Shown in pieces: positions 28,201 to 37,625 of a DNA stretch of 64,000 nucleotides. The notes under the pieces are model-generated. The model searched no databases and was not told the DNA's origin. It worked only from the letters and a program-made list of their open reading frames with translations. The first letter of the stretch is position 1. Each line of letters opens with the position of its first letter. The stretch covers positions 248,001 through 312,000 of the forward strand of contig NZ_JAPDMX010000003.1 in NCBI RefSeq assembly GCF_025971955.1, read 5' to 3'. Position numbers and translations under genes: made by a program. Source of the DNA: Shewanella subflava. GTDB lineage: Bacteria; Pseudomonadota; Gammaproteobacteria; Enterobacterales; Shewanellaceae.

Positions 28201-28857
28201 GTTCGCTTAACTCAGGTTAACTATAGCAGTGTGGCTAGCTTTGATATTGACGCCCCCAGCACGGTTGCCCAAGATGAAAAGTTTGATATTAACCTTGCTG
28301 TAAATGGTTATTTAGATGACAGTCAAGCTTTAACCCCACTAGAAGAAGGCGAGGTTTACTACGGTTTGCTTGAATTAGGTACAACAGCGAATTTAAAACG
28401 AAACGTTGGTGGAACTTTAATCAAAGTTGAGGGCTTAGCACCGGTAGATATTCCTGTGAATACCGCTCCTACAGTTGCTAACCCACTTAGCAATATTGAG
28501 ACTCAGCTTACGGCTTCTGGTAGCATCGATTTTAGTGTTGATTTGAGCAATGTATTTGCTGATGCTGAGAATGATGAACTGAGCTATAGCGTGTCAGGCT
28601 TAGATGCATTAAGCATTGATGGCATGACATTATCAGGCACCTTAACCCAAACCGGTACCTTTGAGGTGGTTGTCACTGCCAGTGATGCAGAGTTTTCTGT
28701 CGCAAGTGAATTTACCTTAACGGTGGCAGCCGCTCCTGAAGTGGTTGTTCCAGTCGAACCGGGTAACAGTAGCGGTGGCGGTGCCATGGGCATGGGGTGG
28801 TTACTCATCATGCTCGCTGCTGGCTTACGTCAGCGTGGTGCAATACGTGTTAAATAA
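25267..28857 (+). CDS. secreted S8 subtilase with PA domain and GlyGly-CTERM anchor (active)
   Basis: 1196 aa. Signal peptide ends at SYA; I9 propeptide about 50-160. The S8 domain has an intact triad: D200 (MDTGI), H285 (GHGSH), S628 (GTSMASPHVAG), and oxyanion N403. A protease-associated (PA) domain is inserted at about 455-550. The C-terminal half has beta domains, a region resembling bacterial prepeptidase modules (DMDLYVGIDEDNDG), a dystroglycan-type cadherin-like domain, and a GlyGly-CTERM tail (SSGGGAMGMG, hydrophobic stretch, RQRG). GlyGly-CTERM proteins are processed by rhombosortase and usually exported by type II secretion. Its tail organisation matches the upstream pseudo-subtilase, so the two are probably handled by the same machinery. 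Confidence 0.88.
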   Translation: MKNSRKYLVLSAVSTVFAFSSYADSGKSLNTINPGQEKIKLERASKIRTDGMYFVRFKDSAVASYDGSVAGYSATSIKANKSNKTTNGVLNLKSPASVSYQHYLENKQTQITQRLSTKINRTLKPSQQYQVVANAVAVKLDASEVSTILKDKDVLSVEPVGMHFIHTSTGPEFIGAKKVWQGVNSMPGSQGEGVIVGIMDTGINASHPSFKAVGDDGYAHTNPLGENQYFGDCQQYPEFCNNKLIGIISYADLVDYRAATADNLDDPSYDNLEQKAKIGYDFHGHGSHVASTAAGNVVKNVNYYLEVEEEDGTLIAEKSAFEFPVISGVAPHANIVSYQVCDDVGSCYPEFTIQALEHAIANGIQVLNYSVGGAATDPWSSVSTEAFLNAREAGIHVATAAGNAGPTASTIGSPGNSPWVTTVAAYTHNLTFNSKAVSFMGGETILAPLTGRSITKGFTGKVVQAKDYDEANAMCTEPFAENTFTADQIVVCERGLNARVRKGIIVRDGGAGGMILINLTGGADTVNDDNHVIPAIHLNDTDGKLLTDWLASGSGHQATIEASVTATNDALGDIAGSFSSRGPNLPYPNIFAPDIAAPGVNIYAANAEDRVFKDQTGHISYVSFSGTSMASPHVAGALALIKATHPDWTPAQAQSAIMSTAHQVTYQDDDADGVNVRSNFFAQGAGSLRINHAVNAGLIMDISKQEYLDANPETGGNPGDLNTSSMVNNECISNCTWTRTVTATKSSSWTVDYEYLNEGFSLQVTPAQFSLNAGESQVLTIKAIANIDLVDEWVNGYINLKNADASMSDTHLQATIGFKAGQMVDSVSAKLNNLDNKIAIEDIVTSGSNGLQVKGFGLFKSQSVTGSAIGASNDAERNSPAYNQEVLFTSTTVVKPYTKRLIVEITDTTSPDMDLYVGIDEDNDGKANAYELFYSLVCVSGQEDSNEKCIIERPKSGNYWILAHNFKGSTDDLPDDVTVRLTQVNYSSVASFDIDAPSTVAQDEKFDINLAVNGYLDDSQALTPLEEGEVYYGLLELGTTANLKRNVGGTLIKVEGLAPVDIPVNTAPTVANPLSNIETQLTASGSIDFSVDLSNVFADAENDELSYSVSGLDALSIDGMTLSGTLTQTGTFEVVVTASDAEFSVASEFTLTVAAAPEVVVPVEPGNSSGGGAMGMGWLLIMLAAGLRQRGAIRVK

Positions 28858-28890
28858 GTAATCTTATAGTCGCATCAGCATCGTTTTTTC

Positions 28891-28921
28891 AAGCCGAGTA
28901 TCTTAGATACTCGGCTTTTTA
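28891..28921 (+). terminator. terminator after the active subtilase
   Basis: A 12-bp perfect stem (28891-28902 and 28906-28917), a 3-nt loop and a T run. Confidence 0.85.
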
Positions 28922-29300
28922 TTTTCAGTCCTAAACCACCTACTTTAGTAGGTGAGCTTTGCTAATGGTGCGGTACAAGCATTTAAATCAAGGATGATTT
29001 AGTCGAGCCATATATGCTATTAAATGTATATGTGTATTAACCTTGAAAATTTACGTCATTTTCAGCTAAGCCATCTTCCAAAGACTTCGAACAATCGTCC
29101 CTATCACCATAAAACGTAGCCAATATATCTCTCTTCAGCGGCTATTTTTAACCCAATTAACGCTACAAAGCGCTGTTTGGTATTTATTTATGATCCTTAA
29201 ATAGAGGCTTGGGACTAATGCGTTAAGATTGAATTGATGTTAAATTATTGATTCGTTTACCTATGTCTTTGGCGATTTCAAAGTAGGTACTTTGACTAAT

Positions 29301-29457
29301 ACCAATCGTAATAAATAACTGAGCACCCTAGCTTGATAAAACACTCGATAACAGCGTTAGATTTTTTGATTGTAGAATAACTACTTATCGAAAAGCATCT
29401 GCCTTATTCTCAAGTGTTTTCCTACGCTATTTTGATCACTGACTTATCGTGATTGGT
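29301..29457 (-). mobile_element. MITE-like repeat, copy B (inverted relative to copy A)
   Basis: 157 bp, opening ACCAATC and closing GATTGGT, a perfect 7-bp terminal inverted repeat inside longer imperfect ones. It is the reverse complement of copy A at 18796-18953. The pair encloses the regulator and both subtilase genes. Confidence 0.8.
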
Positions 29458-29478
29458 AGAATAGATAATCCACGTGAC

Positions 29479-29502
29479 TCTCATGGAAGATCTCATGGAA
29501 GA
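29479..29502. repeat. 12-bp direct duplication
   Basis: TCTCATGGAAGA occurs twice back to back, about 30 bp before the next gene. It could be a small slippage duplication. Confidence 0.7.
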
Positions 29503-29532
29503 GTTAATAAGTGAATAAATTGGAGTTTATAA

Positions 29533-31251
29533 ATGAATAAAATGGCCGTTGCAGTGGCAATATTAGCCGTTGGTGCAGGTGGATATTATTTTAGCCAGCA
29601 ATCTAACACAGTCGCGCTAAATCCAATTTTGGATTATGTTCCTGCAGATACATTAGCGTTTTCTGGACAGTTAACCCCTTTCCCCATTAAAGATTATCTG
29701 TATAGCATTGCAGGGAACGCTCAGGGCTATTCGGTAGAGCAATTGAACGAGTTGAGTGATTTTACTGAACCGCATGAACAGTTTTTTCTCAGCCTTTATA
29801 AACAGTATTTGAGTTTGATGACGGAGCCCGACAAACTTGTCGCGCATTATGGTCTGCCTGATGAAATGCAAAGCTATGCTTATACTTTAGGCGCATTGCC
29901 TGTTATGAAGTTGCAACTTGCCAATGCTAAGGCTTTTTGGGCCGAGTTAGACCGCGCTGAGCAAGAAAGTGGCTTAGTTCATACTACCGCAACCATAGCT
30001 GGGCTAGAGTACCGTGCTTATCGCGTTACCGGAGTGGATTCAGATGAGACAGTTGATGTGGTGTTTGCTGAAGATAAAGGCTGGCTAACCATTACGTTAA
30101 ACACTTCGCTCAATCAAGCCGAATTGTTAGAAACGGCACTTGGCGCTAAGAAGGTGGCCAACCCGATCTCTGCGACCACTATATTACAAGACATTGCTAA
30201 GCAGCATCATTTTACCCAAGACAGCATTAGCTTTGTGAACCATGTAGAGTTAATTAAAGGCATCACTACTGCCGAGGGTAACTTGCTGGCAAAACAAATT
30301 ACCCAATTAGCCTCATTACAAAATGATAATCCGTTTGCAGAGTTGCACAGTGAGCAATGTAAAACAGAGTTAATGGCGATTGCCAATAACTGGCCAAGAA
30401 CCGTGATGGGGTTTAATACTTATTCGGTTTCTCGTCAAGAAAGTACATTTGATGCTCGCGTTGTTATTGAAAGTAAAAATGCGGTTATTCTCGATGCGTT
30501 GACTAAAATGCGAGGCTTTATCCCTGATTTTGGTGAAGATGCTGCTAAGCATATTTTATCCGTAGGCTTGGGTATGGATGTGGCACAACTGGCACCTTCG
30601 CTCAATGCCATTTGGAAAGACTTAACCACGCCAACATATCAATGCCAGGCATTAGCGGAAAGTCAGTATGCATTGGCAGAGTTTAACCCCGCTATGATTG
30701 GCATGATGACGGGAATGGCCAACGGTGTTAAAGGCCTAAATTTAACCGTAATGGATTATCAACTAAAGGATATTGATGGTTCGCCAGCATTTAATACATT
30801 AGATGCATTGGTGAGTTTGTCTGCCGAAAATCCTGCCATGCTAGTGGATATGGTCAAACCTTTTTATCCACCGCTAGCGCAAGTAAACTTGGCGGTTGAT
30901 GGCAAAGCCGTTGATGTGACTTCATTATTAATGTTACCTCCTGAGTTTGGGGTGCAAGTTAACATGGCGATTAAGGGGCAGCATTTAGTACTGTTTACAG
31001 GTGACAATGGGCAAACGTTAGCTGATACAATGGCTGAGCAATCATTGGTGGCAAATGGTTTGGTTAATTTTACGGCTGATTATGAAAAAATGTTCGCGCC
31101 TTTAGTCACCATGATTGAGCAAAGTGGTGAAGAGGTGCCAGAAGAATTATCAATGATGAAAGACTACAACATGCGCATGCAAATGACGGTTGATATTACC
31201 AGTCAGGGGATTGAAATCGGCTCTAAAATGCGCGCTAACGCATCTCAATAA
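29533..31251 (+). CDS. uncharacterised exported protein, DUF3352-like
   Basis: 572 aa. An N-terminal hydrophobic segment (about 4-20) acts as signal anchor, followed by ILDYVPADTLAFSGQL, a pattern seen at the start of DUF3352-type proteins (Pro-Ala-Asp-Thr). The rest is a long extracytoplasmic region of mixed alpha and beta character without catalytic motifs. A GGAG box precedes the ATG. It lies just outside the MITE-bracketed block. The function is not known, and the DUF assignment is tentative. Confidence 0.7.
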   Translation: MNKMAVAVAILAVGAGGYYFSQQSNTVALNPILDYVPADTLAFSGQLTPFPIKDYLYSIAGNAQGYSVEQLNELSDFTEPHEQFFLSLYKQYLSLMTEPDKLVAHYGLPDEMQSYAYTLGALPVMKLQLANAKAFWAELDRAEQESGLVHTTATIAGLEYRAYRVTGVDSDETVDVVFAEDKGWLTITLNTSLNQAELLETALGAKKVANPISATTILQDIAKQHHFTQDSISFVNHVELIKGITTAEGNLLAKQITQLASLQNDNPFAELHSEQCKTELMAIANNWPRTVMGFNTYSVSRQESTFDARVVIESKNAVILDALTKMRGFIPDFGEDAAKHILSVGLGMDVAQLAPSLNAIWKDLTTPTYQCQALAESQYALAEFNPAMIGMMTGMANGVKGLNLTVMDYQLKDIDGSPAFNTLDALVSLSAENPAMLVDMVKPFYPPLAQVNLAVDGKAVDVTSLLMLPPEFGVQVNMAIKGQHLVLFTGDNGQTLADTMAEQSLVANGLVNFTADYEKMFAPLVTMIEQSGEEVPEELSMMKDYNMRMQMTVDITSQGIEIGSKMRANASQ

Positions 31252-31259
31252 ATAGATAG

Positions 31260-31286
31260 GAATGCCCTAACAATGGGCATTATTTT
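31260..31286 (+). terminator. terminator after the DUF3352-like gene
   Basis: AATGCCC (31261-31267) pairs with GGGCATT (31275-31281), followed by ATTTT. A second 12-bp hairpin follows at 31303-31329 and may serve the convergent pldA. Confidence 0.65.
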
Positions 31287-31302
31287 AGACTAACCGATAC
31301 AA

Positions 31303-31329
31303 CGAAAGCTCTAGATGCTAGAGCTTTCG
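31303..31329. terminator. hairpin between convergent genes
   Basis: A perfect 12-bp stem CGAAAGCTCTAG/CTAGAGCTTTCG with a 3-nt loop and no T run on either strand. Confidence 0.5.
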
Positions 31330-31361
31330 TATCATTTAGTTTTTAGCACTTTATCTCAGTA

Positions 31362-32252
31362 TTATAAAATATCGTTTAATGCGATACCGATACCAATACG
31401 TTGGTTATGGTGATCGTAATCAATTAAGCTTTCACCGTATCCATTAAAATATTGCGCATATAGGCGTAAATTTCCTAGGATAGGGTAGCTCCACGTAAAC
31501 TGTCCTGAGCCGCGATTATCTGATTGGAGGTTATTACGGATTGTGGCTGTAAATCTGTGGTCGCCTAGGGCGTATACCCCTTCTAATTCGAAATTACCCA
31601 TGTAGTCAGTAATATCTGGGTTATCATCACCCTTCGGATCGTCGAATGAGGCTTTCTCATCTTCCGGAATTCGCCACCAAACTTTTAAGCCCATAGCAAA
31701 AGGACCACGGTCGAAGATCATAGAACCGTATATTCTATTCCAGCTACGAGACAATATCTGGCTTTGGCCATTCGATTGATGTACTGCACCAAAACCCCAA
31801 ATCGAATTTCGCATTCCTAGGATTTCCCAGTCATTGTCAAATGCAACAAATATGGCGGGTTCATGATTGGTTTCACGAAAGGGTGAGGAAACCTCTTTAT
31901 TATAAACTTGCCAGTATGATTGGTTGGTATAGGCAAAATATAACGAGCCATTGTCATCCCAAATTCCATGCCATACAGGAAATTTAAAGCTGATTTGAAA
32001 TTTCGCTTCAACTTCATCTACGTTAACTTCTTGACCTGGATATTTTTCTTCGAAAGGCGTGTTATTAGGTCTACTTTGGTATGTTACGGGGAGAATATAG
32101 TTAGCTTTATGAGGCGTTATTACAAAGGCTTTATCCTCTGTGGAGCGTTCTTTTTCTAGTCGTTCATCGACTATCGAATCTGCGGAAAATGCATTCATCG
32201 AACATAAAATAAGCGACAAAGGCAAAAATTGTAGTGCGTTTAATTTTCTCAT
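31362..32252 (-). CDS. pldA: outer-membrane phospholipase A (OMPLA)
   Basis: A 296-aa beta-barrel lipase with an N-terminal signal peptide ending near AFS. The active-site segment VHQSNGQ...RSWNR contains H158, S160 and N172, the same spacing as the E. coli catalytic triad H142/S144/N156. FKFPVW and YFAYTNQSYWQVYN are OMPLA strand signatures. The enzyme hydrolyses phospholipids in the outer leaflet after dimerisation with calcium. The ATG at 32252 is preferred to an upstream TTG at 32261. It is divergent from the sulfur-assimilation operon. Confidence 0.9.
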   Translation of the reverse strand: MRKLNALQFLPLSLILCSMNAFSADSIVDERLEKERSTEDKAFVITPHKANYILPVTYQSRPNNTPFEEKYPGQEVNVDEVEAKFQISFKFPVWHGIWDDNGSLYFAYTNQSYWQVYNKEVSSPFRETNHEPAIFVAFDNDWEILGMRNSIWGFGAVHQSNGQSQILSRSWNRIYGSMIFDRGPFAMGLKVWWRIPEDEKASFDDPKGDDNPDITDYMGNFELEGVYALGDHRFTATIRNNLQSDNRGSGQFTWSYPILGNLRLYAQYFNGYGESLIDYDHHNQRIGIGIALNDIL

Positions 32253-32476
32253 AATGATCAATCCATTGGGTTTATTTTGTATGTTTGTAATGCATTTGTT
32301 TTTTTATTGTAATCGTCAAATTATTACATGCAAATTAATATCTTAATTAAAGCGCAATATTCTGATTTTTTAGTTTTTTTATAACCAAAAAGAATAACGA
32401 TTAACTATTGGCTATTGTATTTGGAATAAGTAAGCCGTTATATTTGATGTTAATCAAAGAATACGAGGTAAGTGTA

Positions 32477-33304
32477 ATGGAATTAGTATCAATGCCAGGC
32501 CAACAAGCAAAAGGCAAAGTATGGCTGGTGGGCGCAGGCCCAGGTGATATTGAGCTATTAACCGTCAAAGCTTACCGTGTTATTCAGCAAGCTGATGTTG
32601 TGCTGTATGACGCATTAGTGAGTCAGGATATACAAGATTTAATTCCCTCTAATGCTGAAAAAATTGCCGTAGGTAAACGTGCGGGTAAACACAGTGCTAG
32701 CCAAGATGAAATCAATCAGTTACTGGTGACTAAAGCGTATACCCGTAAAAATGTTGTGCGCTTAAAAGGTGGTGACCCATTTATTTTTGGCCGCGGTGGT
32801 GAAGAGTTACAAACTTTAGTTGAGGCGGGTGTGGCATTTGAAGTGGTGCCGGGTATCACTGCCGCAAGTGGCACCTCGGCTTATGCAGGTATTCCGTTAA
32901 CCCATCGAGATCATGCCCAAGGTGTGACTTTTATTACTGGTCATTGTCAGCTGGCCAGCCGTCCAATGGACTGGCAAGGTTATGCTAATCCGAATAATAC
33001 ATTAGTCGTTTACATGGGCATTTTAAATGCCGATGTGATCAGTAAAGGTTTGATCAATGCTGGCCGCGGTGCAAACACTCCGGTAGCGATAGTGTCGAAA
33101 GCCACAACCTCAGATCAACAGTGTTTTTTTGGTACATTAGGGGAGCTCGGGCTACTCGCTGCCGATCCCGCTTTAGTGATGCCAGCGTTAATGATTATTG
33201 GTGAAGTGGTCACGCTTGCCGATTCGCTGAATTGGTTTCAGCCACAATCTAATCAAGATGCTGTCACAGTTAATCAAAGTGCTTTGTCAGCTAAAGCACT
33301 GTAA
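32477..33304 (+). CDS. cobA: uroporphyrinogen-III C-methyltransferase
   Basis: A 275-aa SAM-dependent methyltransferase making precorrin-2, the siroheme precursor needed by sulfite and nitrite reductases. Family motifs are present: [39 protein letters not shown] and PLTHRDHA. It corresponds to the C-terminal half of E. coli CysG; the dehydrogenase/chelatase half is absent and must be encoded elsewhere. The ATG at 32477 has GAGG upstream; a longer frame begins at a poor TTG. As first gene of a cysDNC cluster it ties siroheme supply to sulfate reduction. Confidence 0.92.
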   Translation: MELVSMPGQQAKGKVWLVGAGPGDIELLTVKAYRVIQQADVVLYDALVSQDIQDLIPSNAEKIAVGKRAGKHSASQDEINQLLVTKAYTRKNVVRLKGGDPFIFGRGGEELQTLVEAGVAFEVVPGITAASGTSAYAGIPLTHRDHAQGVTFITGHCQLASRPMDWQGYANPNNTLVVYMGILNADVISKGLINAGRGANTPVAIVSKATTSDQQCFFGTLGELGLLAADPALVMPALMIIGEVVTLADSLNWFQPQSNQDAVTVNQSALSAKAL

Positions 33305-33366
33305 TACAAATTAAATTAATGGAATGCATCAGCCTTCCACCCTTAATTAGCAAACGGAGATCCATC

Positions 33367-34275
33367 ATGGCAGGTCGTTCATTAAGCCATTTACAACAAC
33401 TTGAAGCGGAAAGCATTCAAATCATTCGTGAAGTTGCCGCTGAGTTTGATAACCCTGTGATGCTTTACTCAATCGGTAAAGACTCTTCGGTGATGTTGCA
33501 CTTAGCACGTAAAGCTTTTTACCCAGGAAAAATTCCTTTCCCATTGTTGCACGTCGATACGGGTTGGAAATTTAAAGAAATGATTAAGTTTCGTGATGCA
33601 CAGGCTAAAGCGTTTGGGTTTGAGTTATTAACCCATACCAACCAAGAGGGCGTAGCTCAGGGGGTAGGTCCATTTACCCATGGCAGTGCTAAACACACTG
33701 ACATCATGAAAACTCAGGCTTTAAAGCAAGCGTTGAACCAATATGGTTTTGATGCTGCGTTTGGTGGTGCACGCCGTGATGAAGAAAAATCTCGAGCTAA
33801 AGAACGCGTTTATTCATTCCGTGATAAACACCACCGCTGGGATCCTAAAAACCAGCGTCCAGAATTATGGCGTACCTATAACGGTGCGGTAAACAAAGGC
33901 GAAAGTATTCGTGTGTTTCCATTATCAAACTGGACTGAGTTAGATATTTGGCAATATATCTACCAAGAAAACATTGAAATTGTGCCACTGTATTTTGCCG
34001 CAGATCGCCCAGTGGTCAATAAAGGTGGCCAGTTAATCATGAAAGATGATGACCGTTTGCCGCTTGAAGAAGGTGAAAAAGTGACCACTGAGCGTGTACG
34101 TTTTAGAACCTTAGGGTGTTACCCGCTAACCGCCGCAATGCATTCAGATGCAGATAGCCTTGAAAAAATTATCGAAGAAATGCTGTTAACCCGCTCAAGC
34201 GAACGTCAGGGGCGACTGATCGATTCAGATCAAAGTGCGTCAATGGAACAGAAAAAGCGTCAAGGTTACTTCTAA
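33367..34275 (+). CDS. cysD: sulfate adenylyltransferase subunit 2
   Basis: 302 aa, the same length as E. coli CysD. The PP-loop [13 protein letters not shown] binds ATP. Together with CysN it adenylates sulfate to APS. The start at 33367 has GGAGA 6 nt upstream; an ATG 48 bp earlier is rejected. It is followed by cysN after about 60 bp in the same operon. Confidence 0.95.
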   Translation: MAGRSLSHLQQLEAESIQIIREVAAEFDNPVMLYSIGKDSSVMLHLARKAFYPGKIPFPLLHVDTGWKFKEMIKFRDAQAKAFGFELLTHTNQEGVAQGVGPFTHGSAKHTDIMKTQALKQALNQYGFDAAFGGARRDEEKSRAKERVYSFRDKHHRWDPKNQRPELWRTYNGAVNKGESIRVFPLSNWTELDIWQYIYQENIEIVPLYFAADRPVVNKGGQLIMKDDDRLPLEEGEKVTTERVRFRTLGCYPLTAAMHSDADSLEKIIEEMLLTRSSERQGRLIDSDQSASMEQKKRQGYF

Positions 34276-34337
34276 TTTTCGTGGCAAAAACCACGTTAGT
34301 AACCAGATTGATAAACTCAAATTGAGTGAGAAAGAAT

Positions 34338-35780
34338 ATGAATCAAGCAGTAAATAACACTACCCGTATGGCCGCTGAAATTCTAGAACACGGCGTAAAA
34401 CAGTATTTAGCCCTACAACAAAATAAAGGTTTATTACGCTTTTTAACCTGTGGCAGTGTCGATGACGGTAAAAGTACCTTAATTGGTCGCTTACTCCATG
34501 ACAGCGCACAAATTTATGAAGACCAATTAGCCAGCTTAAAAAGCGACAGTGCCAAAATGGGAACTACAGGCGAAGCTATTGATTTAGCGCTGTTAGTTGA
34601 TGGTTTACAGGCAGAACGTGAACAAGGTATCACCATTGATGTGGCTTACCGTTATTTCTCAAGTGAAAAGCGTAAGTTCATTATTGCTGATACCCCAGGT
34701 CACGAGCAATATACTCGCAACATGGCCACTGGCGCATCGACCTGTGATTTAGCGGTTATTTTGGTTGATGCGCGTTATGGCGTGCAAACCCAAACTAAGC
34801 GCCATGCTTTTATCGCATCTTTGCTGGGTTTACGTCACTTTGTGGTGGCTGTCAACAAGATGGATTTAGTGGGTTTTGATGAAAAAGTATTTAATCAAAT
34901 TCAAGCTGACTTTGCTGATTTTGTGAAAGACTTTGGTGATTTAGACATTCATTACGTGCCGTTATCAGCCTTGAACGGCGACAACGTGGTTAACCGTAGT
35001 ACCCAAAGTGATTGGTATACAGGCGGGACGTTGCTTGAATTACTTGAAACGATTGATACCCAGCGTGAGTTAAGTGAATTACCTGTGCGCTTCCCTGTGC
35101 AATATGTGTTGCGCCCAAATCTCGATTTTCGTGGATTTTCAGGCACCTTATCTTCAGGTGTTTTGAAAGTCGGTGATGAAGTGGTGGCTTTACCGTCGAA
35201 TAAACGCAGCAAAGTTGAACGCATTGTGACCTTTGATGGCGATTTAACTGAAGCGGTAGCAGGTCAGGCCGTGACTATCACCTTAGAAGATGAAATCGAC
35301 ATTTCTCGTGGTGATTTACTCGCTAAACCAGATAGTGCGCCAAGCCTTGCTAATCATATTGTTGCAGACTTAGTGTGGATGGATGAAAAGCCGTTACAAA
35401 TTGGTCAGCTATACGATGTGAAAGTTGCAGGTAAAAAGACCCAAGCTGTGGTCAGTGAAATTGAATATATCACCGATGTGAATACGCTTGAGCGCAGTGC
35501 AGCAACGTCATTAAGCTTAAATACCATTGCGCGTGTGAAGTTAGATTTAACCGAAACCGTGGTATTAGATGCGTATAGCTTAGTGCGTGATACTGGCGGC
35601 ATGATCTTAATTGATCGCTTATCTAATGCCACTGTCGCTGCAGTGATGGTCGTTGATGGCTATCAGGGGCAAAAGCAAGTCAGTAGCGAGTTTAGTGCAT
35701 TTGAACTTGAGTTTAATGCGCTTGTTCGTAAGCATTATCCTCACTGGAATGCCCGCGACATTAGTTTACTTGGAAAATAA
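34338..35780 (+). CDS. cysN: sulfate adenylyltransferase subunit 1 (GTPase)
   Basis: A 480-aa EF-Tu-like GTPase that drives APS synthesis by CysD through GTP hydrolysis. Motifs are GSVDDGKST (39-47), [12 protein letters not shown] and NKMD. There is no fused CysC domain, and a separate cysC lies downstream. The ATG at 34338 is chosen over a GTG 12 bp upstream. The permease gene begins 3 bp after its stop. Confidence 0.95.
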   Translation: MNQAVNNTTRMAAEILEHGVKQYLALQQNKGLLRFLTCGSVDDGKSTLIGRLLHDSAQIYEDQLASLKSDSAKMGTTGEAIDLALLVDGLQAEREQGITIDVAYRYFSSEKRKFIIADTPGHEQYTRNMATGASTCDLAVILVDARYGVQTQTKRHAFIASLLGLRHFVVAVNKMDLVGFDEKVFNQIQADFADFVKDFGDLDIHYVPLSALNGDNVVNRSTQSDWYTGGTLLELLETIDTQRELSELPVRFPVQYVLRPNLDFRGFSGTLSSGVLKVGDEVVALPSNKRSKVERIVTFDGDLTEAVAGQAVTITLEDEIDISRGDLLAKPDSAPSLANHIVADLVWMDEKPLQIGQLYDVKVAGKKTQAVVSEIEYITDVNTLERSAATSLSLNTIARVKLDLTETVVLDAYSLVRDTGGMILIDRLSNATVAAVMVVDGYQGQKQVSSEFSAFELEFNALVRKHYPHWNARDISLLGK

Positions 35781-35783
35781 TAT

Positions 35784-37508
35784 ATGAATGAAATGTGGTT
35801 GTTAGCGATCATATTGTTAGCATTGGTAGGCGGTCTGATAGCGGGAGCCGCCAAACCTGCCACAATGTTTTCTATGGCACTATTAAGTGCCTATTTATTA
35901 GGATTAGTTGAGCTTAATGAAGCGTTAATGAGCTTTACTAACAATGGGTTAATCGTTTTAGTCTTATTGGTACTTGCCGCCACAGCACTAGAGAAAACTT
36001 GGCTAATTGGTAAGTTAAGTCAAGTAATTGGCAAAGGTAGTTTATTCAGCACCTTGGCCAAAATGGGTGTTTCAACGGCATTGTTGTCTTCATTTACCAA
36101 CAACACTGCGGTAGTAGCATCGTTAATTGGGGTTGTTAGACGTAACCAAGCCCATGCACCATCAAAGTTATTGTTGCCGTTAAACTATGCCGCCATTTTA
36201 GGCGGCACATTAACCTTAATAGGTACCTCAACTAACTTGATTGTTAACTCATTTGTGGAAAACGCTGGGCTTAAACCCCTCGGTTTTTTTGAGTTTACCC
36301 AAGTCGGTATTTTGGTGGTGATCACTGGCTTATTGATTTTAATGTTGGTCGCCAATACCTTGCCAGATCGTCGTGAAGAAAGCCAAGATGAAGCTCTCCC
36401 TTATTTGTTAGAAGCTCATGTGGCTAAAAATTCGCAGTTGGTTGGACACAGCGTGGTAGATAATCGTCTACGTGCTTTGAAAAAATTGTACTTAGTTGAG
36501 TTAGAGCGTAGCGGCATTCGTATTTGCCCTGTACCACCGAATATGGTGATCCAAGCTGGCGATATGCTGCGATTTAGTGGCGCGGTTGAATCTGTTGAGT
36601 TATTACATCAGTTTGATGGACTTGAATGGTTTGGCAAACAACATGCCAAAGGGCAAAACCTGGTTGAAGCCGTATTAGGCCCCTCGTCCAAATTAGTCGG
36701 CACCACGTTGAAGGATGCGCGTTTTCGTGAACTTTATGATTCAGCAGTGATGGCCATTCGTCGTGGACATGCACCACTGAAGGGCGGTTTGGGCGATATC
36801 GTTTTACAACCTGGAGATGTGTTGTTAATCACCCCTGGGGATCGCTTCAGTCATAGCCCTAATTTAAGTACCGATTTTGCCGCGATCAGTGGGTTAGATT
36901 TAAATGTGCGTTTGGATGATAAGCGCAGTAACTGGGTGATTTTAGGCTTCGTGTTGACCATCTTAGCTAGCGTTACCGAGTTAGTGCCTTTAGCGAAAGG
37001 GTTAGTGGTGCTGTTGCTAAGCTACTTTGCTATTGGTGCTGTGAGTTTATCGGAGTTAAAACGTCGTTTTCCGCTTGAATTAGTGGTGATTGTTGGCAGT
37101 GCGCTGTGTTTGGCAACCTTGATGATTGACACAGGTTTAGCAAAAAGCTTAGCAGATAGTGTGATAAGTGTTTTTGATGGTTACGGGGTGTTTGCTGCAT
37201 TTGTAGGGGTGTTTTTTATCACCCTAATCGTGACTGAATTTATCACCAATAATGCCGCTGCCGCATTGGCATTCCCTGTTGCATATGCGGTTGCGACTAG
37301 CTATGGGGTTGATCCTCGCCCATTTATTATGGCGGTGGTTTTTGGTGCCAGTGCCAGTTTTATTTCGCCCTATGGTTATCAAACTAACTTAATGGTGTAT
37401 AACGCTGGAAATTATAAATTGTCTGATTTTGTGCGAGTTGGTTTGCCTTTATCTGTGGTGTATTCACTGACTGTTATTTTTGCTGTGCCGTATTTCTTTC
37501 CATTTTAA
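35784..37508 (+). CDS. SLC13/DASS-type permease with two RCK_C domains, probable sulfate transporter
   Basis: A 574-aa inner-membrane carrier. Two sets of membrane helices carry the paired SFTNNTAV and TEFITNNAAAA motifs typical of the divalent anion:Na+ symporter fold. Between them lie two TrkA_C/RCK_C regulatory domains (about 205-270 and 293-352). It sits between cysN and cysC with a 3-bp gap to cysN, so it is most likely the sulfate uptake system of this operon. The substrate is inferred from context. Confidence 0.85.
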   Translation: MNEMWLLAIILLALVGGLIAGAAKPATMFSMALLSAYLLGLVELNEALMSFTNNGLIVLVLLVLAATALEKTWLIGKLSQVIGKGSLFSTLAKMGVSTALLSSFTNNTAVVASLIGVVRRNQAHAPSKLLLPLNYAAILGGTLTLIGTSTNLIVNSFVENAGLKPLGFFEFTQVGILVVITGLLILMLVANTLPDRREESQDEALPYLLEAHVAKNSQLVGHSVVDNRLRALKKLYLVELERSGIRICPVPPNMVIQAGDMLRFSGAVESVELLHQFDGLEWFGKQHAKGQNLVEAVLGPSSKLVGTTLKDARFRELYDSAVMAIRRGHAPLKGGLGDIVLQPGDVLLITPGDRFSHSPNLSTDFAAISGLDLNVRLDDKRSNWVILGFVLTILASVTELVPLAKGLVVLLLSYFAIGAVSLSELKRRFPLELVVIVGSALCLATLMIDTGLAKSLADSVISVFDGYGVFAAFVGVFFITLIVTEFITNNAAAALAFPVAYAVATSYGVDPRPFIMAVVFGASASFISPYGYQTNLMVYNAGNYKLSDFVRVGLPLSVVYSLTVIFAVPYFFPF

Positions 37509-37625
37509 GTCCCCTGTATTGCTGGGCAAACGTTAACTTACCTCTTCTTTGCACCACTGTTGAGGTTAAGAATTGAATTTTAGTTGTTATGTGTCGTGTC
37601 GAGTTACGGCATAAAAGGAGTAGTT

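Larger units (their letters stand above)
28858..29532. other. intergenic region with a terminator, a palindrome and a MITE-like repeat
   Basis: 675 bp. It holds the terminator of the protease gene, an 8-bp perfect hairpin (CACCTACT/AGTAGGTG, 28937-28954), the inverted MITE-like copy and a 12-bp direct duplication near the next gene. No gene is seen. Confidence 0.6.
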
